Assembly (NCBI RefSeq): GCF_000350225.1 | Contig: NW_005179034.1 | Span: 1-64,000 of the forward strand | Direction: 5' to 3' | Source of the DNA: Chondrus crispus | Taxonomy: Eukaryota; Rhodophyta; Florideophyceae; Gigartinales; Gigartinaceae | Length of the DNA: 64,000 bases | Part shown: in pieces, positions 30,238 through 43,040 of the stretch | Position numbering within the stretch: position 1 is the first letter of the stretch | Layout: every line of letters begins with the position of its first letter | The notes under the pieces: generated by a model | What the model saw: only the letters and a program-made list of their open reading frames with translations | What the model was told of the DNA's origin: nothing | Databases searched by the model: none | Position numbers and translations under genes: made by a program

Positions 30238-32596
30238 TACGGGGGTTTCGAACTACCGGAGCTGTCGGAACTACCCGCCTTGCTATCGTTAGCTACCGCG
30301 TTGACGGGTCCCTGGCCGTGGTGGTGCGCGTCGTTCCCCCACCCCGGCTGAGCATCTTGTACGAAGTAATCGGATACTTCGCGACTTTGAATTGCAACGT
30401 CCGGCCGTTGCGATATTTGAGGGGTGGCGAGAACCGGTTCTCCTCCGCCTCTCTCCGTGGTCTGGGGGTTCGGATTCCCAACTCAATCTTGGAGGTACAT
30501 GATGGCGTTCTGTACCCCTTGGGGCAACTGGGGACGGCCCCGGTCGCCTCTTCCATCTCGACGGGAATACCGCGTATCCATCGGACGAGGATCACGCCCG
30601 TCCCTTTGATCGGTTCCCGGGTGTCGATACCCGCTTTCGCGAGGGGCGAAACGGACGCCCCCCCACGATCGGTTCGGGTCACCTCGCGGCGGGCCTCGGT
30701 CTTCCCGCGTAGACTGCTGGATGAGATTGCGCATCCCGGGGCGTGTTTCGATCTGATAGCGGTAGTTCCTGTACGCCGTGAACTGACTTTGTTCAGGCGA
30801 CAGGAACGGGCACGCGTACATGGCGTGGCCGTACGTCCGGCACAGCCAACAAATGTACGCGCTGCCATCCGTCGACGCGAACGTCGCTGCGTACCGTGCC
30901 TCCTCGTCGGTGAGTCGAGGCACGTAAGGCTGCATGCAGTCCCCTTCTCGACGGGAGATATCCAGCTCTGCCATGTTGTGGTTCGGACCACCGGCGACTT
31001 TCGGCGTGTGCGCGAACGCAGTCGCGTAGCTTCCAGTCGATCTCGTGGAAGCGGGCGTGGGAGGCCGGCCTCCCGCCCGGTCGAAGCCTTGCGTAATGAG
31101 GACAGGGTCGGCCTGCCACTCATCTTCTCCAATGTGGAAGGCGGTCGCCGGCGAACTTGTTCCGTGCGACCTTGGAGTTCGTACTCCCTTCGCTGCCGGC
31201 TTCTGATCCGGCAGCGGCAATCCGCGGCGGGTGCGGTAGGTTCTTCCCTCAGCCGTGGCGATACGGCGAATCGTTGAGAGTTCGGTCTTCTGTTGTCCGG
31301 GAAACCTTTGAATCATCTCTGCCACTGCGGCCCAGGTCGCAGTGGACAACCCGCGCACGAAGTAGTGCAGGAGTGCTCGTTTTGAGAACACGGCCGTGAA
31401 TCGGAACGCGGCGGATTCCAGCCGGTCCGCGAACGTGTTCTTGGTTTCGTGAGGAAGCTGTCGCGCCGACGCGACAGCATCAAACGCTTCTCCTAACACA
31501 TTGTCGGTTAGGTAGCGTTTGATAAATTGGTTGACGAGACCAGGCCAGCTCGTGNNNNNNNNNNNNNNNNNNNNNNNNNNNNNNNNNNNNNNNNNNNNNN
31601 NNNNNNNNNNNNNNNGCCGCGCATGGTGTAACTCGTAGACAACCGCTCCGCGTCCCGCTCGAGGAAGTGAGCGAAGACACGGATTTCCACACCTTCGGTC
31701 AGGTGTTGGGCGTTGAAGGTTATCCGGATATCCTTCAGGAACGGGAGCAACTGAATCGCGTCAGTACCGTCGAAGCTCTTCATCTTGGGGCGGAGCCCAC
31801 GGCAGCGTTGGACGTACTTGGCGATCCGTCCCGCGTCACCCGAGGTAACGAGCCTCGAGGTATTGTCCAACCGATACATCCGGTAGTTCGCGATGGCGCT
31901 GAACTCCTGTATCATGGTGTGGACGGGCCCGACCCCCGGTTCGGCGGGACCCCACGTTCCGAACGGAGTGACAGGCAATGTTCGGACGTCGACGGGGCCG
32001 GGATGCGCGGTAAGATCCGCCGGCTGGTAGCCGCCCCAGCGAGGATCGAAGGGGAGAATTTGTTCCTCTGATCCGCGGGCGTCTCCTCCACGGCCCTGGT
32101 CGAGTTCGGTCGGTACCCGTCGTGACTGCCGCATGCTTCGGGAGGCATGCGGCAGGGCTTGAGTCGCGGACGCGAAGTTCGCGTCCGCCGTCGGCTTGAT
32201 GTCCTCCGCCCTCCGGTTGGTGACGGCACCAGGCGGGGGCCACTCTGGCGATCCGGACGCGCCCGGAAGAACAGTGGCACCGGGACCACTCGAGGGGGCT
32301 CCGGGCGGCCTCTCGGCCGAGGTCTGTTCCATCTCACGTGCACGGCGCCGCGTTGAGTTAAGTTCAGCCGTCATGTGCGCGAACGCTCCCATCTGTTCGG
32401 CAGATCGGAAGGGTTGCGGGTCTCGTCGAAATCCGGAGTTTGCGCTCGCGGGTCGACCCGCAACCTCTACAGCGGGGGAATCAATGCGCGCGTCCTCGAC
32501 CAGCACCAAACGGGCGTGTAGCTGGTCGACGAGTGCGCGCAGGTTCTCCAAGGACTGTGTTACGCGCTCGATCCTTCCTTCGTGGAGGGAGCGCAA
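30237..32596 (-). pseudogene. gag: Gag of element B, main (3') part
   Basis: This continues the Gag whose start is at 43748-44017, cut by element D after the codons for the IEELR-like region. The capsid-like block and the CX2CX4HX4C knuckle (CWLCRTYGHAMYAC) are present. A TGA at 30483 replaces a tryptophan codon (MYLQDW in A). A 61-base run of N (31555-31615) hides part of the capsid region. The stop at 30237-30239 sits in front of the conserved stem. Confidence 0.85.
31555..31615. other. Assembly gap (61 N)
   Basis: In A the corresponding interval is about 26 bases and forms a hairpin (GCCAGCT with AGCTGGC). The N length is therefore arbitrary, and the fold probably stopped sequencing or assembly. 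Confidence 0.95.
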
Positions 32597-33298
32597 TGTA
32601 GCATAAACACCCCCAGCGATAGGAGTGTATGCACAGTTCGACCGAGACCCTTGTCGATCGGGAAGACGGGGGTGAAGCGGGACACCAGCTAACGGCACCG
32701 GGCAGCGGGCCCGGGTAGCGTGGTAGAGCGGGAACGGGGAGGACGCCGGTACGCGCGAGCGGTTCGACGCCTCGACGCCCCGGCGCGGTACTGGGTAACG
32801 ATCCAGTACCGACGGGCGGAGGCGGAGCCGGCTCGTGGGCGTACCGCGCGCGTCCTCAACTCGCGCTCAGTGCCGCTTCTAAGGTAATTAGCGAGCGTTA
32901 CCTTAGAAATAAGCGGGAAGTCGGACCTTGACGGTCGGTGGGTGACAAGTCCGTGCTTGTCTTCCTCCACCCCCGCCGGTCCGCTCCATATTTAATATAC
33001 AAAACAATCTATCATAACACTACAGTACCGAGGTACTGTAGTGGGCTACTGTAGTGCAGGTCGGCCTGCACTGTAATACCGTCAGCTATGTCGAGGCTGA
33101 CAGTACACGTATTACCCGTGGTGCGTGCGCGCTTCGTTCGCGCGTGGTACACGTGTGCACGTGTATGCGCGTGTCTCTTGTCCCCGTGGTGTACACGTGG
33201 ACACGCGCGGTTGTACTGTAGAGCGTCGAGCTCTACAGTAGGGGATCCTGTTGTTGATCCAATCTAACTAAAAAGCCCCCAGGGGGGGTTATACTACA
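32597..33298 (-). repeat. 3' LTR of element D (702 bp)
   Basis: Runs from tgtagcataaac to ggttatactaca and matches 43041-43742. A C-rich run follows at 33300-33308, the polypurine tract on the sense strand. Confidence 0.92.
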
Positions 33299-35673
33299 CG
33301 GGCCCCCCACAAGTGTGAACGACCGCGTTCACATGTGCTTGTAGGGTGACTCGTGCTTCCTTCCCAGACTCGATCCTCGTTTCCCTATCACCCCCCGCCT
33401 GCGTTCGTTCCTCACTTCCTCGTGCGTCGTGCTCTCCGTTCTTGTTCACCCCTTCCGTTGGCTGTCCTCCTCCCTCATCCCTCGCCCGGCATTGGGCGTT
33501 CTTCCTCGCTGCGCGCCCGGTTCCGTACGCTGCGTTGCGTGATCTCCGAGCCCTGCTGCGTTTCTGACCCCTCTTTGCGGACGGCTTCCCCGGTGTGGGT
33601 ACTGTACTCGTGGTGTGCACCGCCCATGTCTCACGTGTCGTTGGTATGACCAGGCCCCCCTCCGTCGCCCGGGGCGGTCAATGCGGCCTTGGGTTCGTAG
33701 AGAATGCTCTTGTTCGTTTTACCCGGTCCCCGTCGAGGAGCACCGCTCATACTCCCCTTCACCCGCTTCGTGTGGGGGGGGGGCGGGGAGTATTTTCCTC
33801 CATTTCACTCTCATCTACCGTCGCTGCCCCCCTGTCCGGGGCGACGATCGCGTACAAGGCGCTTCGTGCGGCGCCTTTACGGGTCGCGCCTCTCTCCTCG
33901 CGGTTGCCGGCGGTCGTCACTCTGCGTGCCCATCATGCTGTTCGAACATGGCTCTCTTCGTAGAGCAACGGGAGGCGCGAGAGTGAACGGCTCCTCTCGT
34001 ACGACCGCAGCGTCCGATGCGGGGAGGTCCGTCCGGTGTGTGATCGGCATTCACAATTGCGCTCGCGACGGTCGCTTCACTGGCGGCGCCACTCGCCATC
34101 GGGGAAGTGCGCGGACGCGTAGTCGTGCGCTACCCTTCTTCTTGCCGCTCGCCGTCGAGGCGAGAGCGCGAAGACGCGAAGTCCGTATCTGGCGTACCTC
34201 GCCTTCGTGGCGGGCGCGCCGTCGGCTTCCGCCGCACGGTTTGCAGCATTATACCGGCGCGAGCGGGGGCGCTCCGGGGCCTGTGCACGGGCGGTGGCAG
34301 TCGGTACCGCCCCCCGTACTGTAGACTTGCCGGCCCTCGCTGTCCGTGGCGAGGGCGCGGCGCGGGACGCCGCGTGACGACGGTCCTTATCCTTATCCGC
34401 CCTCGCTCCCGATAGCCAGGGCGCGGCGAGCCCACTCCGCGCTGCGGTGCGGCGGAAAAGTCCGCGTGGAAGCGCCTGGGCCTCGCAAGCTCGGCTCGCG
34501 GCGCTCCCGGAGGACTTTTTCCGGGGCTCCTCGCGCTCTGGTTCCACCGAGGCAAGGTCCCACGCAGGTGGCGCTTGTGCCGGTTCAGCCGTACCTTCGA
34601 TGAAGACCGCGCCCAGGTATTCTCCTCGTCCACGCGCCCCTCGCCATCCGGGCGAGGGCGCAGCGCGCGGTATTCTTCTCGTCCACGCGCCCCTCGCCAT
34701 CGGGGCGAGGGCGCAGCGCGCGGTATTCTCCTCGTCCACGCGCCCCTCGCCATCGCGGCGAGGGCGCAGCGCCGTGGATTGGGACTTTTTCTCGTAATAC
34801 ACGTGTACTGCGACCTTTTTCCGTCCGCCACGCAATCAGAAAATCATCCCAAAAATTGACATAATTTCCCGCGAAAACAATTTCTGCCAAAAAATCAGAG
34901 CACGGTTCCTGATTGGTGCGCTGTCGTCTGAGGAAGAAATCTTCCCAAAATTAAATCATGGCATGCGCCGTGATTAGCGACAAAAAGTTCTAATTGGGGC
35001 TGACAGTACACCTGTGTGCGCATATATTGATGCCCCTCCGACCGAGTTGCTCTCGCGCTTACGCCCCTTCCTTAACTATCCTGGCGACTGTTGAGGCGAA
35101 CGCAGCCTCACTCGCCCGCTCATCTGAAAACGCCTTTTGCGCGTTTCCTCGCGCACGACCCCTATGGATAGGGTCATGACCACGTCGTGCGTCGGGTTAT
35201 CGGACCCGGATGCGGACTGAGGGCTCGAAGTGAGCCCCAACCTTCTCGGATATTCCGAGACACAAGCAACGGGCATTCTGGTCGCTTACTCTGCCCACCG
35301 AGGGGCTCTCGTGATTCCACCGCTGATCGCCTCGTTCGTCGGGCGCCCCTCCTCGCCGTGGTTGCTGGACTTAACGGATCGTCCGGCAATCCTGTTCGGG
35401 GGGGGTGTCGTCCGACTTTTCCGATCCGAACGGGGTATTGCAGTCCTCGTCATGTCGGTCATTACGAGGGCCCAACATTTTTTTTTCAGGCAGTACGTAC
35501 TGTCCTGTTCTTATGTCTCGCGTCCTTGACGTCCGAGAAGTCAAGACGACTTGACTTGAACGCGTCCCCGGCTGTGACCCTCCGATAGGGTCTGCCGACC
35601 TCCTTCGCGTCCCCTTTTAGTCTGTTCGTGCAGGCTGGGGTTAACCCGCAAAGGAGCGGTTGAGGGTCCCCTC
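33299..35673. other. 3' region of element D: hairpin array, no convergent ORF
   Basis: The array of CCCTCGCC/GGCGAGGG hairpins occupies about 34130-34780, with three 56-base copies at 34630-34780. The conserved fold is at 34453-34523. No ORF resembles the convergent protein of A and B. Confidence 0.6.
34453..34523. other. Conserved 71-nt fold, copy in element D
   Basis: Same length and pairing as 2046-2116. One arm change (CTCG to CGCG on the 5' side, CGAG to GGAG on the 3' side) shortens the outer stem, but the GTCC/GGAC and AAAA/TTTT core is kept, as is the inner hairpin. Confidence 0.55.
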
Positions 35674-38600
35674 TTAAGCGACGTCCGTGTTCACGGTTTG
35701 GGTGAGGTCTCTGCCGGTACGTCTCCGGAGGCGTTGGGCGTAACGAGAAACCAACTCTTCTGGGACGTGAGTCGGCGCCGTCCAAGTGGGCGCGTCGTAA
35801 TCCGCCCACTTGATGAGGAACTCCGTAGTTCCGTCTTCCATGACTCGATGTCTCAGTAGCCGTTCGACGGCATACTGCGTTCCCGCGGTGACCTTATCGG
35901 CGAGGTCCCGCGGGGTCGTCATACTTGCTCGTGGCGCGTCTATCGGAGACGGCGCGTACACGCAGCGGTCGGGGGAGACTCAATCGGTGACCCCATCACG
36001 ATCGATCGTGATGGTTCGGCGGTCATTGGCGAGCACACGGTAGGGTCCGACAGCGGACGAGGCGAGCTTGTTCGACGTCTTAGCCCCATCGGTGCGGTTG
36101 AGATATACGTATTCTCCGGGACGGAGCCGGGAATTAATACGTCGTATGCGCTTATCGAAGTCGCGCTTGTAGCGAGCCTGCGTCCGACGCAGGCTCCCGT
36201 AGGCCTTTTGGATAGTCGAGTCCAAGGTCTTGAGGAACTCGGCACGTTGGTTCCCCATATCGGAAGGGGGCGCGTCGCCGTCCGCCCGTTGGTGAGAGAA
36301 CTCCGGCGGTGGCCTGCTGAGCACGAGCTCAAACGGCGTGGTGCGTGTGGTGCGATGTACGTGGGAGTTGTACGCATACGTAAGCGGCCCCACGTACACA
36401 TCCCAGTCGTCCTGGTGTTCACCCACGTAGTTCCGCAGCATCGAGGCGATTGTTCGGTTATATCGCTCGACTTGCCCGTTCCTCTGGGGATGGTACGCCG
36501 AAGTGTACAAATTCGTTATCCCCAGAACGCGGCACGTGCTGTGGAAGAACTTGGCATTAAACTGAGGGCCGTTGTCCGAAAGCAACGTGCGAGGGACGCC
36601 ATACTTGAACACCCACGAGTCGCAGAACGCAACTGCGACCGTGTACGCTGTTATCGTGCGGAGCGCAACGACTTGCGTCAGCTTACTGAAGCGGTCCGTA
36701 ATCACGAGCAGGAATCGTTTTCCTGTCTTCGTCTTGGGGAACGGCCCCAAGATGTCGATTGCGAGGCTCTCGAGGGGCTTCGTAGCTGGAAACAACCTCA
36801 ATCGGTTGAGATGTTTCCTCAGCTTGGCCCGGTTCATCGCGCAGGTTCGACACCCTCGCACCGTGGCTGCTACGTCTGCAGCCAGGTGGGGCCAGTAGTA
36901 CTCGCGTCGAAGTGCGTAGTACATACGGTTCTGGCCCAGGTGCCCCGCGATGGCCGGGTTGTGGCACAGGCGAAGGAGCCTGGCGCGAAGCGTCCGAGGT
37001 ACCACCACCTGAACGATATCAGGGTCGAAGGGGTGTCTCCGTTTGAGCACCCCTTGGTGATCCTCGAAGAACGCGGAGTCCCGGGACTCTGACTGTCGTG
37101 CCAAAACGGTTTGGCAGAAGTCATCCACGCGTTGCTCCTCGGCTATCTCCTCTATCGTAAGAGGGGCCGGAAGGTCCTCCTGCGGTGCGGCGACCGGGGA
37201 GTCGAGCGCGCCAGCCTCGGGGTCTTCGGCGCGCTGGATGTCGGCGGTGTCGAACTCGTCGTTCTCCTCCCAAAACGAATTGGGTTCTTGGGGAGCGGGG
37301 GCTTCGTCGTCACCTCGCGGTTCGTCGCGCGTCGGTGCGCGCGACCTTGTTCGGGCTTCGGCTTGATTCCGTGTCGTTACGAAGACATGGACGGCCTGAT
37401 GATCGCAGCTCGCGGTACAAACGTGGTCCGCGAGCTCGTTCGATACGTCTCGAACTGTCGTGCCCCCGTCGATAGTGGGGACGTCGTCATCCACCTCGAC
37501 GGTGGGGCGAGGGTCATCGGCGACCTTCGGCGACACGAGTCGTGACAGGGCATCGGGCACCTGATGCACGCGTCCGGGGCGGTACTGAATGGTGAAATCG
37601 TATACAGCCAGACGTAGCCGCCACCGGGTGAGTCTTCCGGAACTCTCGGTGAGGGACATGAGCCCTCGGAGGGCGTCATGGTCCGTCCGTACGGTGAACT
37701 TCGTGCCTTCTACGTACGGCCGTAGTGTGCGGACGGCCCACACTACGGCGAAGCACTCGCGTTCGGTAGCGCTGTAGTTGCGCTCACTATCGGGCAGTGA
37801 GTACGACCAATACCCCACGGGCCGCCAGTCGTTCGGCTCTTCGTGCTCCTGAAGTAAGGTACAGCCGAGTTGGTAGGCACTCGCGTCGGTGTGTATTATG
37901 TACGGACGACCGTGCCGGGGCAACGCGAGGATCGGCGGAGCGATCATGCACTTCTTAAGGTTCTCGAACGCCTGAAGTTGCAGCTCCGTGGGGTTATACA
38001 AATCAGGGTCCGAATCCTTGCGCGTCATGTCGGTCAGAGGACGCGCAATCTTAGCGAACCCCTTAACGAATCGGCGGTATACGTTACACGCCCCGAGGAA
38101 CGAGCGCACTTGCGTCAACGTCTTCGGGAACGTGAACGTCTTGAAAGAGTCGGCCGCCGTATCGGCCACGCTCAACTTGCCTGGGGAGATGACGTGCCCC
38201 AGGTAGTGCACCTTCGGTCGGAAGAAGCTGCACTTCTTGAGCTTAAGGGAGATACCGGAACTCCGCAGTAAGCTCAAGACGGTATCGAGATGCCTCGCGT
38301 GTTCTCCGTGCGTACGGGAGAACACGATCACGTCGTCAGGATAGACGAGGCATATTTGCCGGCGGACTCCGGAGAGTATTATGTCGAGCGCACGTTGGAA
38401 GGTGGCCGGTGCCCCTTTGAGTCCAAACGGCATGTGCAGGTGGCGAAACGTGCCCATGTGCGTCGTAAACGTGGTCTTATCCCGGTCTTCTGGAGCGACC
38501 GGGATCTGCCAATAACCGGAATTGCAGTCCAACGTGGTGAAGACGGCTGCATCTCCTAACGAGTCGATGCAGTCGTCCATCTGTGGCAGTGGATACTAAT

Positions 38601-40251
38601 CCGCTGCGGTCTTCGCGTTGAGACGCCGGTAGTCCACGCAGAACCGAAGAGAGCCGTCTTTCTTCGGTACGAGCACCACGGGGGACGCCCACTCGGTGCT
38701 CGCGGGTTCGATAACCCCTGCGTTCAACATCTTGCTGACCTCCTTCGCGACCATTTCGCGCATGGCCGGGCCCTTCCGATAGGGCATAGAACGAATCGGT
38801 TTCGTTCCCGGTTCGAGGGGAATGCGGTGCTCCGTGGCTTGGATCGTTCCAAGCGCACCGCTCCACAGACTCGAGTGATTACGGAGCATCTCGAGTACGT
38901 GGCCACGGAGCTTGTCATCGTCAATGTATGACAGGTCGATCTCTTTTTCCCAATCCATCGGTGGATTTTCGGGATCCTTTTGCTGGGGGAGTACAGTACC
39001 CTTCGCCGTCGGTTGGCATAAAGGCGACCGTTCGTCCGGGTCGACCCCCCTGCCCCCGGCGGTGGTCTTATCGTCGGAGTTGGATCGGCCAACTCCTACC
39101 CCACCGACTGGATCGGTCACGTCGGTGAGGTGTAGCGCGTGCGCGATCCCCTCGGCGACCTTACGTTCGGGAGTGAGGATCGCGAGGGGGTTGCGCTTCG
39201 CGTATCCCACGACGGTGTGCTTCGGAAGCCGCCTTTCTCGTCGTGAGAAATTTGCGACGATGACGTCGAAGGTCTGATTCGGTAGGACCTCTGCGACGCC
39301 ATTCGTCAGCCTCACTCCATGTCGGTGTTGGAGTGAGGGCTTGGGCTCCAGGAACACGAGGCCCCTCCCCGCGGTTGTCACACGCACAGGGGCTTGTGAC
39401 ATCGCGGGGATGGTAACCCAGCGGGCGATTCGGATTGCCTGCGGGGCCTCCTCGCGTACGTCCGGCCGACCCGTGTGTCGTCCGTGTCGCCTGGTAGGGG
39501 GAGTCGACTCCCCCTTTTCGTCAACGATGGCGACGGAACCGCCTTGGCGTAGCTCCATTCGTTGAACTTCGATGTCGATACATCGCACGTGCGTATCGAT
39601 GAAGGCCGTGCCGAGAAGGACCGGCACGGCGAGCTGGTCCGCGACTACGAACGGAATTCGGAACACCGTGTTCCTCAACCGCACCGCCAGGCGGAAGACG
39701 GCCGAAAGCTTGAGGGGGTTGCTATTCGCGCCTGCCAATCGTGGCAGAGGTGCGTCGTGAACGACGTAACGCGTCCAATCGGGGGGAAGGTCGGCCTTCC
39801 TCACCAGATTATACCCCGAGCACGTATCAACGGCGATCGTACGGGGTTTAAATGCATTTCCCTCTGTGGCTATCGAGCCGAGGACGTTGTAGATCTTCGA
39901 CGTCATAAGGCAAATGACGCCTTCGACAACCTTCGGGGCGACCTTATCGGTGAGGTCGTTCCGCCGGGGCCTTCGATTTCGGTGCTGGCCCCGCTTGCGT
40001 TTCCTTCTCCCCCTTCCTTGGGGCGTCCGCGGATCAGTGACGCCCCTCGGATTACTCGAGTCCGTACGACACGGACCCTTCTCCGGCGACCTTGGGCTCG
40101 CGGGAGTCAGGGGGTCGACCGAATCTTTTCGGTCGTCGTTGCCCCCGTCGCCTTCGTTACGCCTCACCGGGACGTCGGCTGTCCCCGCGTCTTGTTCTCC
40201 TAACGTCGGGCCTTCGGAGACCTCGACGTGCGCTCTCTCCTGTATCGGCAT
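35674..40251 (-). pseudogene. pol: Pol of element D, two nonsense codons
   Basis: All domains of A's Pol are present at similar spacing: protease DTCSG, reverse transcriptase, RNase H DTDAS-type block, integrase HHCC and DDE core, and chromodomain (EFLIKWADYD). A TAG in the reverse transcriptase (near 38594, Ser codon TCG in A) and a TGA near 35980 (Arg codon in A) interrupt an otherwise open frame. The catalytic reverse transcriptase motif reads YPDD instead of YLDD. The frame is -1 relative to gag and open back to the gag stop at 40392. Confidence 0.9.
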
Positions 40252-40355
40252 TACAGGAGCTCCCGTGTTCGCCTCCGGTAGCGGGGGATGTATTATCGGA
40301 CAATACCCCCCGTGTCCTTGGCGAGCACGCGGGGTCGGGTCTAGTTCGTGGGGAA

Positions 40356-40392
40356 AAGACGGCTCACGCGACCGCGTGTACGTAACCGTCTT
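40356..40392 (-). promoter_or_regulatory. Gag-pol junction stem of element D
   Basis: AAGACGG-containing arms pair across a GC-rich inner stem (CACGC with GCGTG), starting at the last base of the gag stop, as in A and B. The preceding codons are TCG AAA AAA GGG TAA. A second hairpin with different bases but the same place lies at about 40280-40310. Confidence 0.5.
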
Positions 40393-42960
40393 TACCCTTT
40401 TTTCGAACTACCTGTGCTATCGGAGCTAACCTCCTGGCTATCGACGGCCAGGTCTTCTTCGGGTAGCCGTCCGCGTGGGTCGGGGCGATTCCCCCACTGC
40501 GGTTCAGCGGCCCTGGCGAAGTATTCCGGTACTTCCGGGCCTTGAACTGCGGCGTCCGGTCGTCGCAGGATATGGGGGACGAAGCGAGTCCGCTCGCCTT
40601 CGTGACCCTCCGTGGGTAGAGGGTACGGATCCTCTACCCAGTCTGGCAGGTACATTATCGCATTTTGTACCTGTTGGGGTAACCGAGAACGGTCTCGGTC
40701 CTCTCTCTGCTCTTGGGCGGGTACCTTGTGTCCGCCTGGCGGTAGGCAGGTCGATCCCGACGATCGACTTCGTTACGACGGTACTGGCCTCCACGGGGGG
40801 CGAAGCGTGCGCCCCCACCCGATCGGTTCGCGAAACCTTGACGCGGGTGACGGCCCTCGCCCGCCGCTTGCCGGAGGAGATTACGCGCCCCTGGGCGCGT
40901 CTCCATCTGGTAGCGGTAGTTCCTGTACGCCGTGAACATTCGTTGTTCCGGCGACAGGAACGGGCACGCGTACATGGCATGCCCGTACGTACGGCATAGC
41001 CAGCACACGTACGCGCTGCCGTCCGTTGAGGCGAAGGTCGCCGCGTGCCGCGCCTCCTCATCGGTGAGGAGGGGCACGCGGGGCGAGGCGCTTCCCTTAT
41101 CTCGATTCGAGATATCGAGCTCGGCGACGCGGGGGTCCGTGCCCCTTGCCACTCTCGGAGTGGCCGCGAATGCGGTCGCGGAACTCGATGTCGTTCCGGT
41201 CGACATCGGTGAGGGGGTTCGTGCCCACACGGGCCCTGCTCCTTGCGTAATGAGGACAGGGTCGGCCTGCCACTCATCCTCCCCGATATGGAGGGTCGAG
41301 GCGGGCGAACTTGTCGCGGCAGACTTCGTAGTCCTGCCAGCCCTCCCTGCCGGTTTCGGATCCGGCAGAGGTAACCCGCGCCGAGCGCGGTACGTTGTAC
41401 CTTCCGCCGTGGCGATACGGCGGATGGTCGGAAGATCGGTCTTCTGACTGCCTGGCAGCCTTTGCACCGTCTCGGATACTGCGGCACGGGTTGCCGGTGC
41501 AAGTCCCCGCACGAAGTAGTGCGCAAGGGACTGTTCGGTGAAGACTGCCGTGCATCGGAACGCGGCAGTCTCGAGTCGGTCAGCAAACGTGCTTTCCGTC
41601 TCATGCGATTGCTGTCGCGCCGTAGCGACAGCGTCGTACGATTCACCTAACACGTCGTCCGTGAGATAGCGTTTCAAGAATTGATTCACGAGCCCCGGCC
41701 AGCTCACGTCGTCGTGGAGCTGGCCGGCGCGGAGGCCGCGCATCGTATAACTCGTATACAGGCGCTCCGCGTCGCGCTCGAGGAAGTGCGCGAGAACTCG
41801 TACCGCAACACCTTCGGTCAGGTGTTGCGAGTTGAAAGTGATTCAGATATCCTTCAAGAACGGCAGCAGCTGGATCGGGTCGGTACCGTCGAAGCTGCGC
41901 ATCGTGGGACGGATCCCACGACAGCGTTGGACGTACTTCGCGATCTGTCCCGCGTCACCGGAGGTAACGAGCCTCGAGGTGTTATCCAAGCGGTACATAC
42001 GATAGTCAGCAACGGCCCTGAACTCTTGGATCATCGTATGTACCGGCTCGAGCCCGGGTTCACCGGGACCCAGCGTGCCGAAGGAGGTAACCGGTAGCGT
42101 ACGGACGTCTACCGGACCTGGATGCTTGGCGTAACTCGCCGGCGGGTAGCCGCCCCAGCGGGGATCGACGGAGAAATTGGTTCTCCGGATCCACGGGCGG
42201 CTCCTCCACGGTCCTGTTCGTCCGCGTTGGATACGCGGTCCACTTGCCGCCTACTTCCGGCGATAGGAGGCAAGGCTTGGGTCTCAGACGCGAAGTTCGC
42301 GTCTATCGGAGGACGGCTTCCTTCTGCAGTCCGACTGGTAGCGGCACCAGTCGGACGCCAACCTTCGGGGACCGCGGCGCTCGGAGGTACGGTACCGCCG
42401 GGCCCTCTCGAGGGGGCACCGGGTAGCCCTTCGGCCATGGTACGTTCCATGTCACGAGCACGCCGACGAGTGGCGTTGAGCTCAGCGGAGAGGTGTGCGA
42501 ACGCACCCAATTGCTCTGCGGTCGGAGAGGTTTGGTCCTCGGGTCGTCTCACCGAGGTCGGCCTCTCGGGGCGACCTTGCCAGGACGGTCCGGGCGAGGC
42601 GAAACGGGAGTCTTCGAAGAGCACTATCCGCGAGTGTAACTCGTCGATCAGTGCTCGGAGATTCTCTAAGGACTGCGTCACTCTATCGAACCTCCCTTCA
42701 CGCAGGGAGCGGAGTTCGGCCATACATCGAGTGTATACATGGTCCGATACATCGATCCGAAGGGAAGTACGGACTTCCTCGATGTATTCGGCTATGCGTT
42801 CGAACATCGCCGCCGCTCTTTCCTCAGAAGATCCGAGCGACGGTTCGCGGTCACGAGGACCTGCGTCGCCGTCGCCCAACGGGGCGGATGGGGACTGCAC
42901 AGCGGCCGGACTCAGATCCGCCGCTTCGGAGCGGATCGAGGGCTCAAACTCTTGGCTCAT
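40392..42960 (-). pseudogene. gag: Gag of element D, broken
   Basis: The N-terminal part (42960-42109) carries the coiled-coil-like region. The capsid-like block continues in 42034-41843 and 41743-40655 after frame changes, and the tail is in 40655-40392. The zinc knuckle (CWLCRTYGHAMYAC) is intact in the 41743-40655 segment. Sequence is clearly more diverged from A than B's gag is. Confidence 0.85.
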
Positions 42961-43040
42961 CTCAACGCGATCGGTTCGCGGAGGGAAGCGGAAGTCTTCT
43001 CGGAGATCGAACTCCAGGGTCTTCTAGGTCGGGAGACCAC

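Noticed and set aside
33299..34130. Remnant of the convergent ORF in element D
   Set aside because: A pyrimidine-rich stretch resembles the leader in B, but no block of the protein could be aligned in any frame.
36208..37092. Plus-strand ORF of 294 codons opposite integrase of D
   Set aside because: It is a shadow of the integrase frame, which carries the HHCC and DDE residues.
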